DNA of 64,000 nucleotides from Streptomyces microflavus. GTDB lineage: Bacteria; Actinomycetota; Actinomycetes; Streptomycetales; Streptomycetaceae. The notes below the pieces were generated by a model that saw only the letters and a program-made list of their open reading frames with translations, was not told the origin of the DNA and searched no databases. Shown here piece after piece: positions 42,172 through 50,690 of this stretch. Where the stretch lies: assembly GCF_014650075.1 (NCBI RefSeq), contig NZ_BMUG01000004.1, positions 1-64,000 of the forward strand, given 5' to 3'. A program made the position numbers and the translations under genes. Within the stretch, counting starts at the first letter, position 1. Every line of letters starts with the position of its first letter.

Positions 42172-44370
42172 ATGGTATTTATGGGGGACAGGGCAACTCT
42201 GTTGGAGACAGGGCGGTTTGTGCAGCGGCGCGGCCAGAAGGCGGACAAGATGGCAGATGCGGCTTTCGCTGCAGTCATCGCCGGGGCGGCCGGAGCGGGC
42301 GCGAGCACACCCGGACCACGGGACGCCACCACCGCCGGTGAAGCAGGGCCCGCCGTCGAGGCGCCGGCCCGGGGCAGGGGGCGTACCACGAGCGAGACCA
42401 CCGCGACGGTGGGGCACGTGGACGCGGACGCCGTGCACGCCACCGGCGCCACGGGCGTGACCACGCCGGACGCGGGTACCACGGACGCCGTCGACGCGGC
42501 GGACAGCGCCGAGACGGAGGCGCGCCACCGACGGGCGGCCGAGGCCGGGGACACCGCGTCCATGAGCGTGCTGGGCGCCCTGCTGCTGCGCCGCGGCGAG
42601 CTGGACGGGGCCGAGACCTACCTCCGCGCCGCCACCGCCGACGGCGACCGGGCCGCCGCCAACAACCTGGGCGTCCTGCTCCACCAGCGGGGCTACCCGG
42701 ACGAGGCCGCCGGCTGGTGGCGCATCGCCGCCGTCGCCGGCTCCGCCGCCGCCGCGCACGCGCTGGGCCGCCACTTCCGCGAGCGCGGGGACGAGCCGGG
42801 CGCGGAGTACTGGCTGCGGCAGTCCGCCGAGCAGGGCCACGCGCTGGGCGCCTACGCGCTCGCCGACCTCCTGGAGCACCGCGGCGACATCGGCGCCGAG
42901 CGCTGGCTGCGCGCCGCCGCCGAGCAGGGCCACCGGGAGGCCGCCTACCGGCTGGCCCGCACCCTGGAACGGAACGCGGTCGAGGACCCGCACGACGCCT
43001 TCGGCCTGGGCCGGGGGACCGGCACCGGCCGGAGCACGCCCGGCCTCGGCCTCCCCGGCGACCCGGCCGCGCCCGACGCCCGTACACCGAGTGCGGCGGG
43101 CGCGGCAGGCGCGAAGGGCGGAAAGAGCGGCGACAGCCCCGTCGCCGGTCCGGCGACGGGCCGGGTCGGCGAGGCCGAGCAGTGGTACCGCCGGGCCGCC
43201 GCCCGGGGGCACCGGCGCGCGGCGCTGCACCTCGGCGCGATCCTGGAGCAGCGCGGCGAGCTCAAGGAGGCGGGCCGCTGGTACCTCACCGCCGCCAAGG
43301 ACGGCGAGGCCCGGGCCGCCTGCGCCCTGGGCTTCCTGCTGCGCGACGCGGGCGACGAGGAGAGCGCCGCCGTGTGGTGGCTGCGCGCTGCCCAGGACGG
43401 CGACGGCAACGCCGCCAACGCGCTGGGTGCCCTGCACGCGGCGCGCGGCGAGCAGCAGACCGCCGAGCGCTGGTACCGGGCCGCCATGGACGCCGGTGAC
43501 GTCAACGGCGCGTACAACCTCGGGCTGCTCTGCGCCGCCCAGGACCGTACGCCGCAGGCCGAGCAGTGGTACCGCCGCGCCGCCTACGCCGGGCACCGCG
43601 AGGCCGCCAACGCGCTCGCCGTGCTCCTTCTCCAGGCCGGGGACCACACCGGCGCCGAGCCCTGGTTCTCCAAGGCGGCCGAGGCCGGCAGTGTGGACGC
43701 CGCCTTCAACCTCGGCATCCTGCACGCCGGGCGTGACGAGGACCGTACGGCGCTCGGCTGGTACCAGCGGGCCGCGGCGGCCGGGCACACCGACGCCGCG
43801 CTCCAGGTCGCCATGGCCCTGCTGCGCGACGGCGAGGACCGTGAGGCCGAGCGTCATCTGCGGTGCGCCGCGGGCGGCGGCAGCGCCGAGGCGGCGTTCC
43901 GGCTGGCCGGGGTGCTCGACGCACGCCAGCCGCCGCCGGGACCGCCCGCGCTGGGCGAGCCGATGCCGGAGAAGACCGAGTGCGAGGAGTGGTACGAGCG
44001 GGCCGCGCAGCAGGGGCACCGCCGCGCCCAGGTCCGGGTCGGCATGCTCGCCGCAGCCCGGGGGGACGTGGAGAGCGCCGCCCACTGGTACCGGGAGGCC
44101 GCCGAGGCGGGCAGCCGCAACGGCGCCTTCAACCTGGGGCTGCTGCTCGCCCGCGAGGGCAGCGAGCGCGAGGCCGCCCTGTGGTGGAGCCGCGCCGCCA
44201 ACGCCGGTCACGGCCGGGCCGCGCTGCGGCTGGCGCTGCTCGCTGCCCGCCGGGGCGAGCTCACCGAGGGGCAGCGCTGGTGCGCCCGGGCCGTGGAGCT
44301 GGGCCCGGCCGAGGTGTCCGAGCGTGCGGCCCGGCTGCGCGACGCCCTGCACCAGGAGCTCACCGCGTGA
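42172..44370 (+). CDS. Sel1/TPR-repeat protein
   Basis: The 732-residue protein has a low-complexity N-terminus (about 1-110), then about 15 Sel1-like repeats of roughly 35 residues (patterns such as AEQWYRRAAxxGHRxAA and GRWYLTAAKDGEARAACAL) broken once by a Gly/Ala/Thr-rich insert (about 270-325). Such solenoids are scaffolds for protein-protein contacts. No signal peptide or membrane helix. ATG at 42172 follows AGGTGG; ATG at 42181 is an alternative. The gene is framed by two identical initiator tRNA genes. The 211-nt upstream gap holds only TTGACT near 42075 and TATACC near 42135 as promoter candidates. Confidence 0.88.
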   Translation: MVFMGDRATLLETGRFVQRRGQKADKMADAAFAAVIAGAAGAGASTPGPRDATTAGEAGPAVEAPARGRGRTTSETTATVGHVDADAVHATGATGVTTPDAGTTDAVDAADSAETEARHRRAAEAGDTASMSVLGALLLRRGELDGAETYLRAATADGDRAAANNLGVLLHQRGYPDEAAGWWRIAAVAGSAAAAHALGRHFRERGDEPGAEYWLRQSAEQGHALGAYALADLLEHRGDIGAERWLRAAAEQGHREAAYRLARTLERNAVEDPHDAFGLGRGTGTGRSTPGLGLPGDPAAPDARTPSAAGAAGAKGGKSGDSPVAGPATGRVGEAEQWYRRAAARGHRRAALHLGAILEQRGELKEAGRWYLTAAKDGEARAACALGFLLRDAGDEESAAVWWLRAAQDGDGNAANALGALHAARGEQQTAERWYRAAMDAGDVNGAYNLGLLCAAQDRTPQAEQWYRRAAYAGHREAANALAVLLLQAGDHTGAEPWFSKAAEAGSVDAAFNLGILHAGRDEDRTALGWYQRAAAAGHTDAALQVAMALLRDGEDREAERHLRCAAGGGSAEAAFRLAGVLDARQPPPGPPALGEPMPEKTECEEWYERAAQQGHRRAQVRVGMLAAARGDVESAAHWYREAAEAGSRNGAFNLGLLLAREGSEREAALWWSRAANAGHGRAALRLALLAARRGELTEGQRWCARAVELGPAEVSERAARLRDALHQELTA

Positions 44371-44411
44371 CACTGGGAGAATCCGGCCTCCAGGGGCCGG
44401 TGTGAATGAAT

Positions 44412-44440
44412 TTGCGCCGTTCGACCTGCTGACGTAATGT
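44412..44440 (+). promoter_or_regulatory. Housekeeping promoter of tRNA-fMet copy 2
   Basis: TTGCGC (44412-44417), 17 nt, TAATGT (44435-44440), 12 nt before the mature tRNA 5' end. Spacing and sequence fit a sigma-HrdB promoter. Copy 1 has only a TACGGT -10 candidate at 41868-41873 with no clear -35. Confidence 0.75.
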
Positions 44441-44452
44441 TGCATTCACCGA

Positions 44453-44526
44453 CGCGGGGTGGAGCAGCTCGGTAGCTCGCTGGGCTCATAACCCAGAGGT
44501 CGCAGGTTCAAATCCTGTCCCCGCTA
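44453..44526 (+). tRNA. Initiator tRNA-fMet (CAU), copy 2
   Basis: Identical in all 74 nt to the copy at 41887-41960, including the unpaired C1/T72 and the GGG/CCC anticodon stem. It has its own promoter and a 17-bp stem terminator. Confidence 0.96.
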
Positions 44527-44533
44527 CTGAAGA

Positions 44534-44572
44534 ACGAAGGCCCGGATCTCGATCAGAGATCCGGGCCTTCGT
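44534..44572 (+). terminator. Terminator of tRNA-fMet copy 2
   Basis: A perfect 17-bp stem (44534-44550 with 44556-44572), loop GATCA. Confidence 0.88.
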
Positions 44573-44654
44573 CATGTCCGGAATCACCGCAACCATCACA
44601 ACCGTCGGACCGAAAGATCCGGGCCCGCCTGTTCGACAGGCGGGCCCGGCGTGC

Positions 44655-45074
44655 TCAGGCAGTGGCGGCGCAGCTCGGACAGAGTCCCCGGTACGTCACT
44701 TCGACGCCGGAGACCGTGAAGCCGTAGCGCTCGTCCGCGGGCAGGTCCGCCAGCGGATTGCCCGCCGGGTGCACATCGCGGATGGCGCCGCACTTGCCGC
44801 AGATCAGGTGGTGGTGCGGGCGGTGCGCGTTCGGGTCGTACCGCTTCGCCCGGCGGTCGGTGGAGACCTCCAGCACCTCGCCGAGGGACACCATCTCGCC
44901 GAGGGTGTTGTAGACGGTGGCGCGGGAGATCTCGGGCAGCCTGTCGACGGCCCTCGCGTGGACCTCGTCAGCCGTCAGGTGCACATGGTCCCCGTCGAGG
45001 ACCTCGGCCACGACACGCCGCTGCGCCGTCATGCGCCAGCCGCGTCCACGGAGTCGTTCCAGCAGGTCGCTCAT
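44655..45074 (-). CDS. catR: Fur/PerR-family repressor, CatR-like
   Basis: The 139-residue protein has the Fur winged helix (RMTAQRRVVAEVLDGDHVHLTADEVHARA, SRATVYNTLGEMVSLGE), the metal-binding HRPHHHLICGKCG, and a second pair in LCPSCAATA. These four cysteines bind structural zinc and the His-rich site senses peroxide through iron oxidation in PerR/CatR proteins. ATG at 45074 is used since the open frame upstream lacks homology. It is divergent from the catalase gene, with a Fur-type palindrome between -35 and -10 of that gene. The pairing matches catR-catA of S. coelicolor. Confidence 0.9.
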   Translation of the reverse strand: MSDLLERLRGRGWRMTAQRRVVAEVLDGDHVHLTADEVHARAVDRLPEISRATVYNTLGEMVSLGEVLEVSTDRRAKRYDPNAHRPHHHLICGKCGAIRDVHPAGNPLADLPADERYGFTVSGVEVTYRGLCPSCAATA

Positions 45075-45134
45075 GGAGCCCAGCCTAACAGTGGGGGGAC
45101 CGAGTCCCGATCGGGTGTGAAGTTGGATGCTCAC

Positions 45135-45162
45135 TTGACTTAGACATTGTCCATTGTAGGAT
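45135..45162 (+). promoter_or_regulatory. Catalase promoter with Fur-type operator
   Basis: TTGACT (45135-45140), 16 nt, TAGGAT (45157-45162). Between them TAGACA-T-TGTCCA (45141-45153) is an inverted repeat with one mismatch, placed where a bound repressor would block polymerase. CatR is the likely ligand. Confidence 0.78.
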
Positions 45163-45219
45163 CGAGACCGGCATTCGCCAAGGGACAGGCTTGTACAAGA
45201 CATGACGCAGGAGGCGCAC

Positions 45220-46671
45220 GTGACGCAGGGACCGCTCACCACGGAGGCCGGGGCGCCGGTAGGCGACAACCAGAACAGCGAGACCGCAGGCGTCGGCGGT
45301 CCGGTCCTGGTCCAGGACCAGGCGCTGCTGGAGAAGCTCGCCCACTTCAACCGGGAGCGCATCCCGGAGCGCGTCGTGCACGCCCGCGGCGCCGGCGCGT
45401 ACGGCACCTTCACGCTGACCCGCGACGTCTCGCAGTGGACCCGGGCGAAGTTCCTCTCCGAGGTGGGCAAGGAGACGGAGACGTTCCTGCGCTTCTCCAC
45501 GGTCGCCGGCAACCTCGGCTCCGCCGACGCCGTGCGCGACCCGCGCGGTTTCGCGCTGAAGTTCTACACCGAGGAGGGCAACTACGACCTCGTCGGCAAC
45601 AACACCCCGGTGTTCTTCATCAAGGACGCCATCAAGTTCCCCGACTTCATCCACACCCAGAAGCGCGACCCGTACACCGGCTCGCAGGAGGCGGACAACG
45701 TCTGGGACTTCTGGGGTCTGTCGCCCGAGTCGACGCACCAGGTGACCTGGCTCTTCGGTGACCGCGGCATCCCGGCCACGCTGCGCCACATGAACGGGTA
45801 CGGCTCGCACACCTTCCAGTGGAACAACGAGGCCGGAGAGGTCTTCTGGGTCAAGTACCACTTCAAGACCGACCAGGGCATCAAGAACCTCACCACCGAG
45901 GAGGCCGTCCGGCTCTCCGGCGTCGACCCGGACTCGCACCAGCGCGATCTGCGCGAGTCGATCGAGCGCGGTGAGTTCCCGTCCTGGACGGTGCAGGTCC
46001 AGATCATGCCGGCGGCGGACGCGGCGACGTACCGCTTCAACCCGTTCGACCTCACCAAGGTGTGGCCGCACGCGGACTACCCGCCGGTCGAGATCGGCAA
46101 GCTGGAGCTCAACCGCAACCCGGAGAACATCTTCGCCGAGGTCGAGCAGTCGATCTTCAGCCCCGCGCACTTCGTGCCGGGCATCGGCCCGTCCCCGGAC
46201 AAGATGCTCCAGGGCCGTCTCTTCGCGTACGGCGACGCCCACCGCTACCGCGTCGGCATCAACGCCGATCACCTGCCGGTGAACCGCCCCCACGCCACCG
46301 AGGCGCGCACCAACAGCCGGGACGGCTACCTCTACGACGGCCGCCACAAGGGCACCAAGAACTACGAGCCGAACAGCTTCGGCGGCCCCTTCCAGACGGA
46401 CCGCCCGCTCTGGCAGTCCACGCCGGTCACCGGTGACACCGGCAACCACGAGGCCTACAGCCACGCCGAGGACAACGACTTCGTGCAGGCCGGCGACCTC
46501 TACCGGCTCCTGAGCGAGGACGAGAAGGGCCGGCTGGTCGAGAACCTCGCCGGGTTCATCTCCCAGGTCTCGCGCGACGACATCGCCGAGCGCGCGATCA
46601 ACAACTTCCGCCAGGCGGACGGCGACTTCGGCAAGCGGCTGGAAGCCGCGGTCCAGGCCCTTCGCGGCTGA
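45220..46671 (+). CDS. katA: Monofunctional haem catalase
   Basis: The 483-residue enzyme has the catalytic His in [20 protein letters not shown], the Asn in [11 protein letters not shown], and the proximal haem Tyr in [12 protein letters not shown]. Length and lack of a C-terminal flavodoxin-like domain place it in the small-subunit class. GTG at 45220 is chosen because GGAGG ends 5 nt ahead; ATG at 45202 would add six residues. It is under the Fur-type operator and is divergent from catR. A terminator stem follows. Confidence 0.95.
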   Translation: MTQGPLTTEAGAPVGDNQNSETAGVGGPVLVQDQALLEKLAHFNRERIPERVVHARGAGAYGTFTLTRDVSQWTRAKFLSEVGKETETFLRFSTVAGNLGSADAVRDPRGFALKFYTEEGNYDLVGNNTPVFFIKDAIKFPDFIHTQKRDPYTGSQEADNVWDFWGLSPESTHQVTWLFGDRGIPATLRHMNGYGSHTFQWNNEAGEVFWVKYHFKTDQGIKNLTTEEAVRLSGVDPDSHQRDLRESIERGEFPSWTVQVQIMPAADAATYRFNPFDLTKVWPHADYPPVEIGKLELNRNPENIFAEVEQSIFSPAHFVPGIGPSPDKMLQGRLFAYGDAHRYRVGINADHLPVNRPHATEARTNSRDGYLYDGRHKGTKNYEPNSFGGPFQTDRPLWQSTPVTGDTGNHEAYSHAEDNDFVQAGDLYRLLSEDEKGRLVENLAGFISQVSRDDIAERAINNFRQADGDFGKRLEAAVQALRG

Positions 46672-46693
46672 CCGGGCGCCTGCCGTCGACGGT

Positions 46694-46723
46694 GGGCCGG
46701 ATCCCCTCACGGGGGTCCGGCCC
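46694..46723. terminator. Terminator between katA and the CBS gene
   Basis: A 13-bp stem (46694-46706 with 46711-46723, one T-G pair), loop TCAC, between convergent genes. Confidence 0.78.
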
Positions 46724-46731
46724 ATCGGCCG

Positions 46732-47142
46732 TCACTGCGCCGACCCGGCGGTGGCCACCGTACGGCGGCGGGTCGGCGCCCAGCAGCGGATGATGTCGCG
46801 CACCGACACGATGCCCACCGGCCCGTTGCCGTCCAGCACGATCAGATGCCGGAACCCGCCGTGCGTCATGGCTTCCGCGGCCTCCTCCAGGGTCCAGGCC
46901 GGGGCGGCGAACACCACATCGGTGGTGGTGTGGGCGGACGCGGTCTCCAGATCGGGGTTCTGGCCCGCCCCGATCGCGTTGAGGATGTCGCGCTCGGTGA
47001 TGATCCCGAGCCCACAGGTGTCCGGGTCGTGGACGACGGCGGCCCCGATGCGGCGGGCCGACATCAGCCGGGCGGCCTGGCGGAGCGTGTGGGTGGGGCC
47101 GATGGTGAGGACCACCGTGCTCATGGCGTCACGGACGAGCAT
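46732..47142 (-). CDS. Tandem CBS-domain protein
   Basis: The 136-residue protein is just a CBS pair: LVRDAMSTVVLTIGPTHTLRQAARLM...GLGIITERDIL and TTTDVVFAAPAWTLEEAAEAM...GPVGIVSVRDIIR. Such modules bind adenine nucleotides and signal energy state. ATG at 47142 has GGAGGT ten nt upstream; GTG at 47154 lies inside that ribosome site. No partner enzyme is fused. Confidence 0.9.
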   Translation of the reverse strand: MLVRDAMSTVVLTIGPTHTLRQAARLMSARRIGAAVVHDPDTCGLGIITERDILNAIGAGQNPDLETASAHTTTDVVFAAPAWTLEEAAEAMTHGGFRHLIVLDGNGPVGIVSVRDIIRCWAPTRRRTVATAGSAQ

Positions 47143-47320
47143 GAAACGAGCCACCTCCTCGGTGCGCCGACTCTGTGAGTCGATTCACAAGTTCACAAGT
47201 GGGGGGACTCTCAGAGTTGCACCCTTGGGGCGGGTCGACAAGGGGTGGACCGGGCGCGTACCGGGGGAGTGCGCAAGCACGCGCGGCACTCCCCGGGGCG
47301 CCCGGTGACCGGCAGGGGTC

Positions 47321-48121
47321 TCAGTAGCGCTGGTTGAGGTAGCCCAGCAGCTCGTCGTGGAGCAGACCGTTCGAAGCGGCCCCGTTGGAGCCACCGGGAC
47401 CGTCGGCCCCGTCGAGATCGGTGAACCGGCCGCCCGCCTCCTGGACGATGATCGCGTTCGCCGCCATGTCCCACAGCGAGAGCTCCGGCTCCGCGCAGAT
47501 GTCCACGGAACCCTCGGCGACCATCATGTACGGCCAGAAGTCCCCGTACCCCCGCGTCCGCCAGCAGGCCCTGGTCAGGTCCATGAAGCCGTCGAGGCGG
47601 CCCTGCTCCTCCCAGCCGGTCAGCGAGGAGAACGCGAACGAGGAGTCCGCGATCGTCTCCACCTTCGACACGTGCAGCCGGCTCGCGGAGGTGAGGCTCC
47701 GCCCGGAGAAGGCGCCCGCGCCCTTCGCCGCCCACCAGCGCCGGCTCAGCGCCGGCGCGGAGACCACCCCGACCACCGGCTGGAAACCGTTCTCGCCCGC
47801 CTCCATCAGCGAGATCAGCGTCGCCCACACCGGCACACCGCGTACGTAGTTCTTGGTGCCGTCGATCGGGTCGATCACCCAGCGCCGCGGTCCGGTGCCC
47901 TCGATGCCGTACTCCTCGCCCAGGATCGCGTCCCGTGGGCGGGCCCGGTGGAGGTGGCCGCGGATCAGCTCCTCGGCGGCCTTGTCGGCCTCGCTCACCG
48001 GCGTCATGTCCGGCTTGGTCTCCACCTTCAGGTCGAGAGCCTTGAACCGGTCCATCGTCGCCGCGTCGGCGGCGTCGGCCAGTACGTGGGCGAGGCGCAG
48101 ATCATCGTGGTAGTCGGGCAT
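47321..48121 (-). CDS. hisN: Inositol-monophosphatase-family histidinol-phosphatase
   Basis: The 266-residue enzyme has metal and catalytic motifs GEEYGIEG, VIDPIDGTKNYVRG and SLWDMAANAIIVQEAGG. Actinobacteria use this family as histidinol-phosphate phosphatase (HisN) in histidine synthesis; activity on inositol phosphate cannot be excluded. ATG at 48121 is used. It is divergent from the TetR gene. Confidence 0.88.
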   Translation of the reverse strand: MPDYHDDLRLAHVLADAADAATMDRFKALDLKVETKPDMTPVSEADKAAEELIRGHLHRARPRDAILGEEYGIEGTGPRRWVIDPIDGTKNYVRGVPVWATLISLMEAGENGFQPVVGVVSAPALSRRWWAAKGAGAFSGRSLTSASRLHVSKVETIADSSFAFSSLTGWEEQGRLDGFMDLTRACWRTRGYGDFWPYMMVAEGSVDICAEPELSLWDMAANAIIVQEAGGRFTDLDGADGPGGSNGAASNGLLHDELLGYLNQRY

Positions 48122-48244
48122 GCCGTCACAGTATCCAGCCGTACGGTGCAGGGGCCACCGGCCCCCGTCCCGTACGCGGACCCTTGACAGTCGCCATGTG
48201 CGCCTCAACTCTGAACCGCAGGCCCCTGGGTGCGGGAGGCGGCG

Positions 48245-49192
48245 ATGCCGACAGCGCGAGAAGCCCTGCTGGACGCCGCCCTCAGGGCGCTCGCCGACCG
48301 GCCCTGGCGCACGGTGCGGATGGTCGACGTCGCCGCGCTGGCCGGTGTCTCCCGGCAGACCCTCTACAACGAGTTCGGCACCAAGGACGGGCTGGCCACC
48401 GCCCTGCTGCGGCAGGCCGCCGACGGCTATCTGACCGGCGTGGACCGCGCACTGACGGCGCCCGCGCCGGAGCACTCGGCGGCCGTGGCGGTCTGGACCG
48501 TACGGGCCGCCCGCGAGGACCCGCTGGTCAAGGGGTTGCTCACGGGGCTCTGGGAGGAAGGGCTGCCGCGCCCCGGCCACGATGTCCCGGGCCCGGCGCG
48601 GTTGCTGGGACTGGCGCAGGACCGGATGGCGGCGGCGTCGCTTCCCGTCGCGGAGCCGGACTCGACTACGGAGCCGGGCTCGGCCGAGGCGGCGGGCAGG
48701 GCCGCGGAGCGCTGCGAGCTCGTGCTGAGGCTCGCGCTCTCCTGCGTGGTCGTGCCGTGCCGTAACCGGCCCTGCCCGGCGCACCATGCCGCTGCCACGA
48801 CAGGGGAGCAGGGGTTGACCTCAAGCCCGGTTGAGCCTCTAGGTTCAGGGGCGCAGATGCCGACCCACGGGAGAGGAACGACCATGAGGACGCTGGTGCT
48901 GGGAAGGACGCCCGCCAGGGTGACGGCGGTACTGGCCACGCTGCGCGCGGACGGTTTCGACGCGCAGGGGGTGAGCACCGACGAGGAGGCCCTGACGCTG
49001 CTGCGGACCGGTGAGTTCGGCGTGCTGATCATCGGCGGGGGCGTGGGCCCGGCCTCCCGCTCGGCGATCAGGGCCTTCGCCGCGGAGCACCGGGTGCGGC
49101 GGGTGATCGACGGCGCGCTGAGGGAGCCGTTCGACACCTATGTACGGAACGAGTTCGAGCCGCTGATCCGGGAGGCCGCCGCCCAGGGCTGA
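48245..49192 (+). CDS. TetR-family regulator whose frame runs on into the next small gene
   Basis: ATG at 48245 follows GGGAGG at ideal spacing. Residues 1-50 are a TetR helix-turn-helix (REALLDAALRALADRPWRTV, VDVAALAGVSRQTLYNEFGTK). The ligand domain runs to about residue 170 (CELVLRLALSCVVV). No stop follows; the frame continues through sequence that looks intergenic, crosses a promoter (48815-48845), and merges with the small gene at 48884. Either the regulator truly ends by this 315-residue read-through, or a frameshift near 48740 removed its stop: one other frame ends at a TGA near 48815. Effector and targets unknown. Strong for a TetR, weak for its C-terminus. Confidence 0.7.
   Translation: MPTAREALLDAALRALADRPWRTVRMVDVAALAGVSRQTLYNEFGTKDGLATALLRQAADGYLTGVDRALTAPAPEHSAAVAVWTVRAAREDPLVKGLLTGLWEEGLPRPGHDVPGPARLLGLAQDRMAAASLPVAEPDSTTEPGSAEAAGRAAERCELVLRLALSCVVVPCRNRPCPAHHAAATTGEQGLTSSPVEPLGSGAQMPTHGRGTTMRTLVLGRTPARVTAVLATLRADGFDAQGVSTDEEALTLLRTGEFGVLIIGGGVGPASRSAIRAFAAEHRVRRVIDGALREPFDTYVRNEFEPLIREAAAQG
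48815..48845 (+). promoter_or_regulatory. SoxR/MerR-type promoter with 19-bp spacer
   Basis: TTGACC (48815-48820), 19 nt, TAGGTT (48840-48845). Within the spacer CCTCAA-GCCCGG-TTGAGC (48819-48836) matches the 18-bp SoxR box layout CCTCAA-N6-TTGAGG with one mismatch. A spacer of 19 bp is the mark of MerR-family-activated promoters. It lies 39 nt before the ATG at 48884. No SoxR gene is in the window. Confidence 0.65.
48884..49192 (+). CDS. Small receiver-like protein of unknown function
   Basis: ATG at 48884 has GGGAGAGGAA upstream at good spacing and gives 102 residues. The start MRTLVLGRTPARVTAVLATLRADGF and the STDEEALTLLRTGEFGVLIIGGGV pattern alternate strand and helix like a response-regulator receiver or Rossmann half, but the phosphorylated Asp is absent (Gly-Gly-Gly instead). 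It has its own SoxR-like promoter, so it is probably an independent gene even though it shares a frame with the TetR above. It is convergent with the SMR exporter gene. Confidence 0.7.
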   Translation: MRTLVLGRTPARVTAVLATLRADGFDAQGVSTDEEALTLLRTGEFGVLIIGGGVGPASRSAIRAFAAEHRVRRVIDGALREPFDTYVRNEFEPLIREAAAQG

Positions 49193-49200
49193 CGGCGGCG

Positions 49201-49524
49201 TCAGTGCGTGGAGCCGGACAGCTGGAGCCCGATCACTCCGAGGATGACCAGCGAGATCGACACCAGCTTCAGCGTCGAGACCACGTCATCGAGGAAGACC
49301 ATGCCGTAGATCGCTGTACCGGCCGCTCCGATGCCGGTCCACACCGCGTACGCCGGTCCGACGTCCAGCTTCTTCAGGGCCAGCGTCAGAAGGCCGAAAC
49401 TGCCCAGGGCGAAAGCGGCGAACGCGATCGTCGGCCAGAGCCGGGTGAACCCGTGGGAGAGCTTCAGACAGACGGCGAAACCGGTCTCCAGCAGTCCGGC
49501 GACCACGACCAGCAGCCATGCCAT
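49201..49524 (-). CDS. SMR-family exporter, SugE/Gdx type
   Basis: The 107-residue four-helix protein has the essential Glu in VVAGLLETGFAV, the Gdx-type KLSHGFTRLWPT, and GPAYAVWTGIGAAG. These mark the guanidinium-exporter branch rather than the EmrE multidrug branch. It works as an antiparallel dimer in the membrane. ATG at 49524 follows AGGAGG. No guanidine riboswitch is recognisable in the 146-nt upstream region; a CATAAT -10 candidate is near 49570. Confidence 0.88.
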   Translation of the reverse strand: MAWLLVVVAGLLETGFAVCLKLSHGFTRLWPTIAFAAFALGSFGLLTLALKKLDVGPAYAVWTGIGAAGTAIYGMVFLDDVVSTLKLVSISLVILGVIGLQLSGSTH

Positions 49525-49670
49525 CGTCCGTTGCCTCCTGCGTAGGTGACTGAGGGATCACGTTCGGTGCGATTATGCCTTTACCGATCGTTGAAACTCT
49601 CGCAAACCCGCCCGGAGCGCAAGGGCCGGATGCAGTCATACCGCGGCCGGTCCGGTGCGCCGGGGCCGGG

Positions 49671-50687
49671 TCAGTCGCCCTCGCGCCGCTCCCGGGTCGA
49701 GAGCAGCCGGCGCAGGGAGTCGAGCCGGGCCGGATCGGCGTGCCCCTCGGCCACCCAGGCGTCCAGCGCGCACTCCGGCTGGTTCTCGTCGTGGGTGCAG
49801 CCGCGCGGGCAGTTCTCGGTGCCCGGCTGGAGGTCGGGGAAGGCGTTGATGACGCGCGACGGGTCGACGTGGTGCAGCCCGAACGACCGTACGCCGGGGG
49901 TGTCGACGACCCAGCCGCGGCCGTCGGGCAGCGGCAGCGCGAGCGCGGAGGTGGTGGTGTGCCGACCGCGGCCGGTGACCGCGTTGACGATGCCGGTGGT
50001 CCGCCGCCGGTCCTTCGGGACCAGCGCGTTGACCAGCGTCGTCTTGCCGACCCCCGAGTGCCCGACGAAGGCTGTGATCTTGCCGTTCAACTGCTCGCGC
50101 ACCCGGTCCGCCGCGCCGCCGTTCTCCAGCTCCTCGCGGTTGGTCACGATGTACGGGACGCCGAGCGGCGTGTACGCCTCCAGCAGCTTGTCCGGCGAGG
50201 CCAGGTCGGACTTGGTCAGCACCAGGAGCGGGGTGAGGCCCCCGTCGTACGCCGCCACCAGACAGCGGTCGATCATGCGCGGGCGCGGCTCCGGGTCGGC
50301 CAGCGCGGTCACGATCGCCAGCTGGTCGGCGTTGGCGACGACCACGCGCTCGTAGGGATCGTCGTCGTCGGCCGTGCGGCGCAGCACCGTACGGCGTGAG
50401 GCGATGCGCACGATCCGGGCCAGGGTGTCCTTCTCGCCCGAGAGGTCCCCGACGATGGAGACGGTGTCGCCCACCACGGCGGCCTTGCGGCCCAGTTCGC
50501 GGGCCTTCATCGCCACCACGGTCCGGCCGTCGACGAGGCAGGTGAGCCGGCCCCGGTCGACGGTGAGGACCATGCCGTCCTCGGCGTCCTCGTGCTTGGG
50601 CCGGATGTGCGTACGCGGCCGGTTGCCCTTGCGGTTGGGGCGGACGCGGATGTCGTCCTCGTCGGGGTTCTTCCCGTAGCGGCGCAT
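49671..50687 (-). CDS. rsgA: Ribosome small-subunit GTPase RsgA
   Basis: The 338-residue protein has an OB-fold (about 40-110), a circularly permuted GTPase in the order TKSD (G4), GHSGVGKTT (G1), RGRHTTT (G2), DTPG (G3), and a C-terminal zinc finger CPRGCTHDENQPECAL. It assists late maturation of the 30S subunit. ATG at 50687 lies 3 nt after the aroA stop, so aroA-rsgA is an operon, as in M. tuberculosis (Rv3227c region). Confidence 0.95.
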   Translation of the reverse strand: MRRYGKNPDEDDIRVRPNRKGNRPRTHIRPKHEDAEDGMVLTVDRGRLTCLVDGRTVVAMKARELGRKAAVVGDTVSIVGDLSGEKDTLARIVRIASRRTVLRRTADDDDPYERVVVANADQLAIVTALADPEPRPRMIDRCLVAAYDGGLTPLLVLTKSDLASPDKLLEAYTPLGVPYIVTNREELENGGAADRVREQLNGKITAFVGHSGVGKTTLVNALVPKDRRRTTGIVNAVTGRGRHTTTSALALPLPDGRGWVVDTPGVRSFGLHHVDPSRVINAFPDLQPGTENCPRGCTHDENQPECALDAWVAEGHADPARLDSLRRLLSTRERREGD

Positions 50688-50690
50688 GTC

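Noticed and set aside
49525..49670. Guanidine riboswitch upstream of the Gdx-type exporter
   Set aside because: None of the known guanidine aptamer motifs could be recognised in the short leader; a covariance-model search would settle it.
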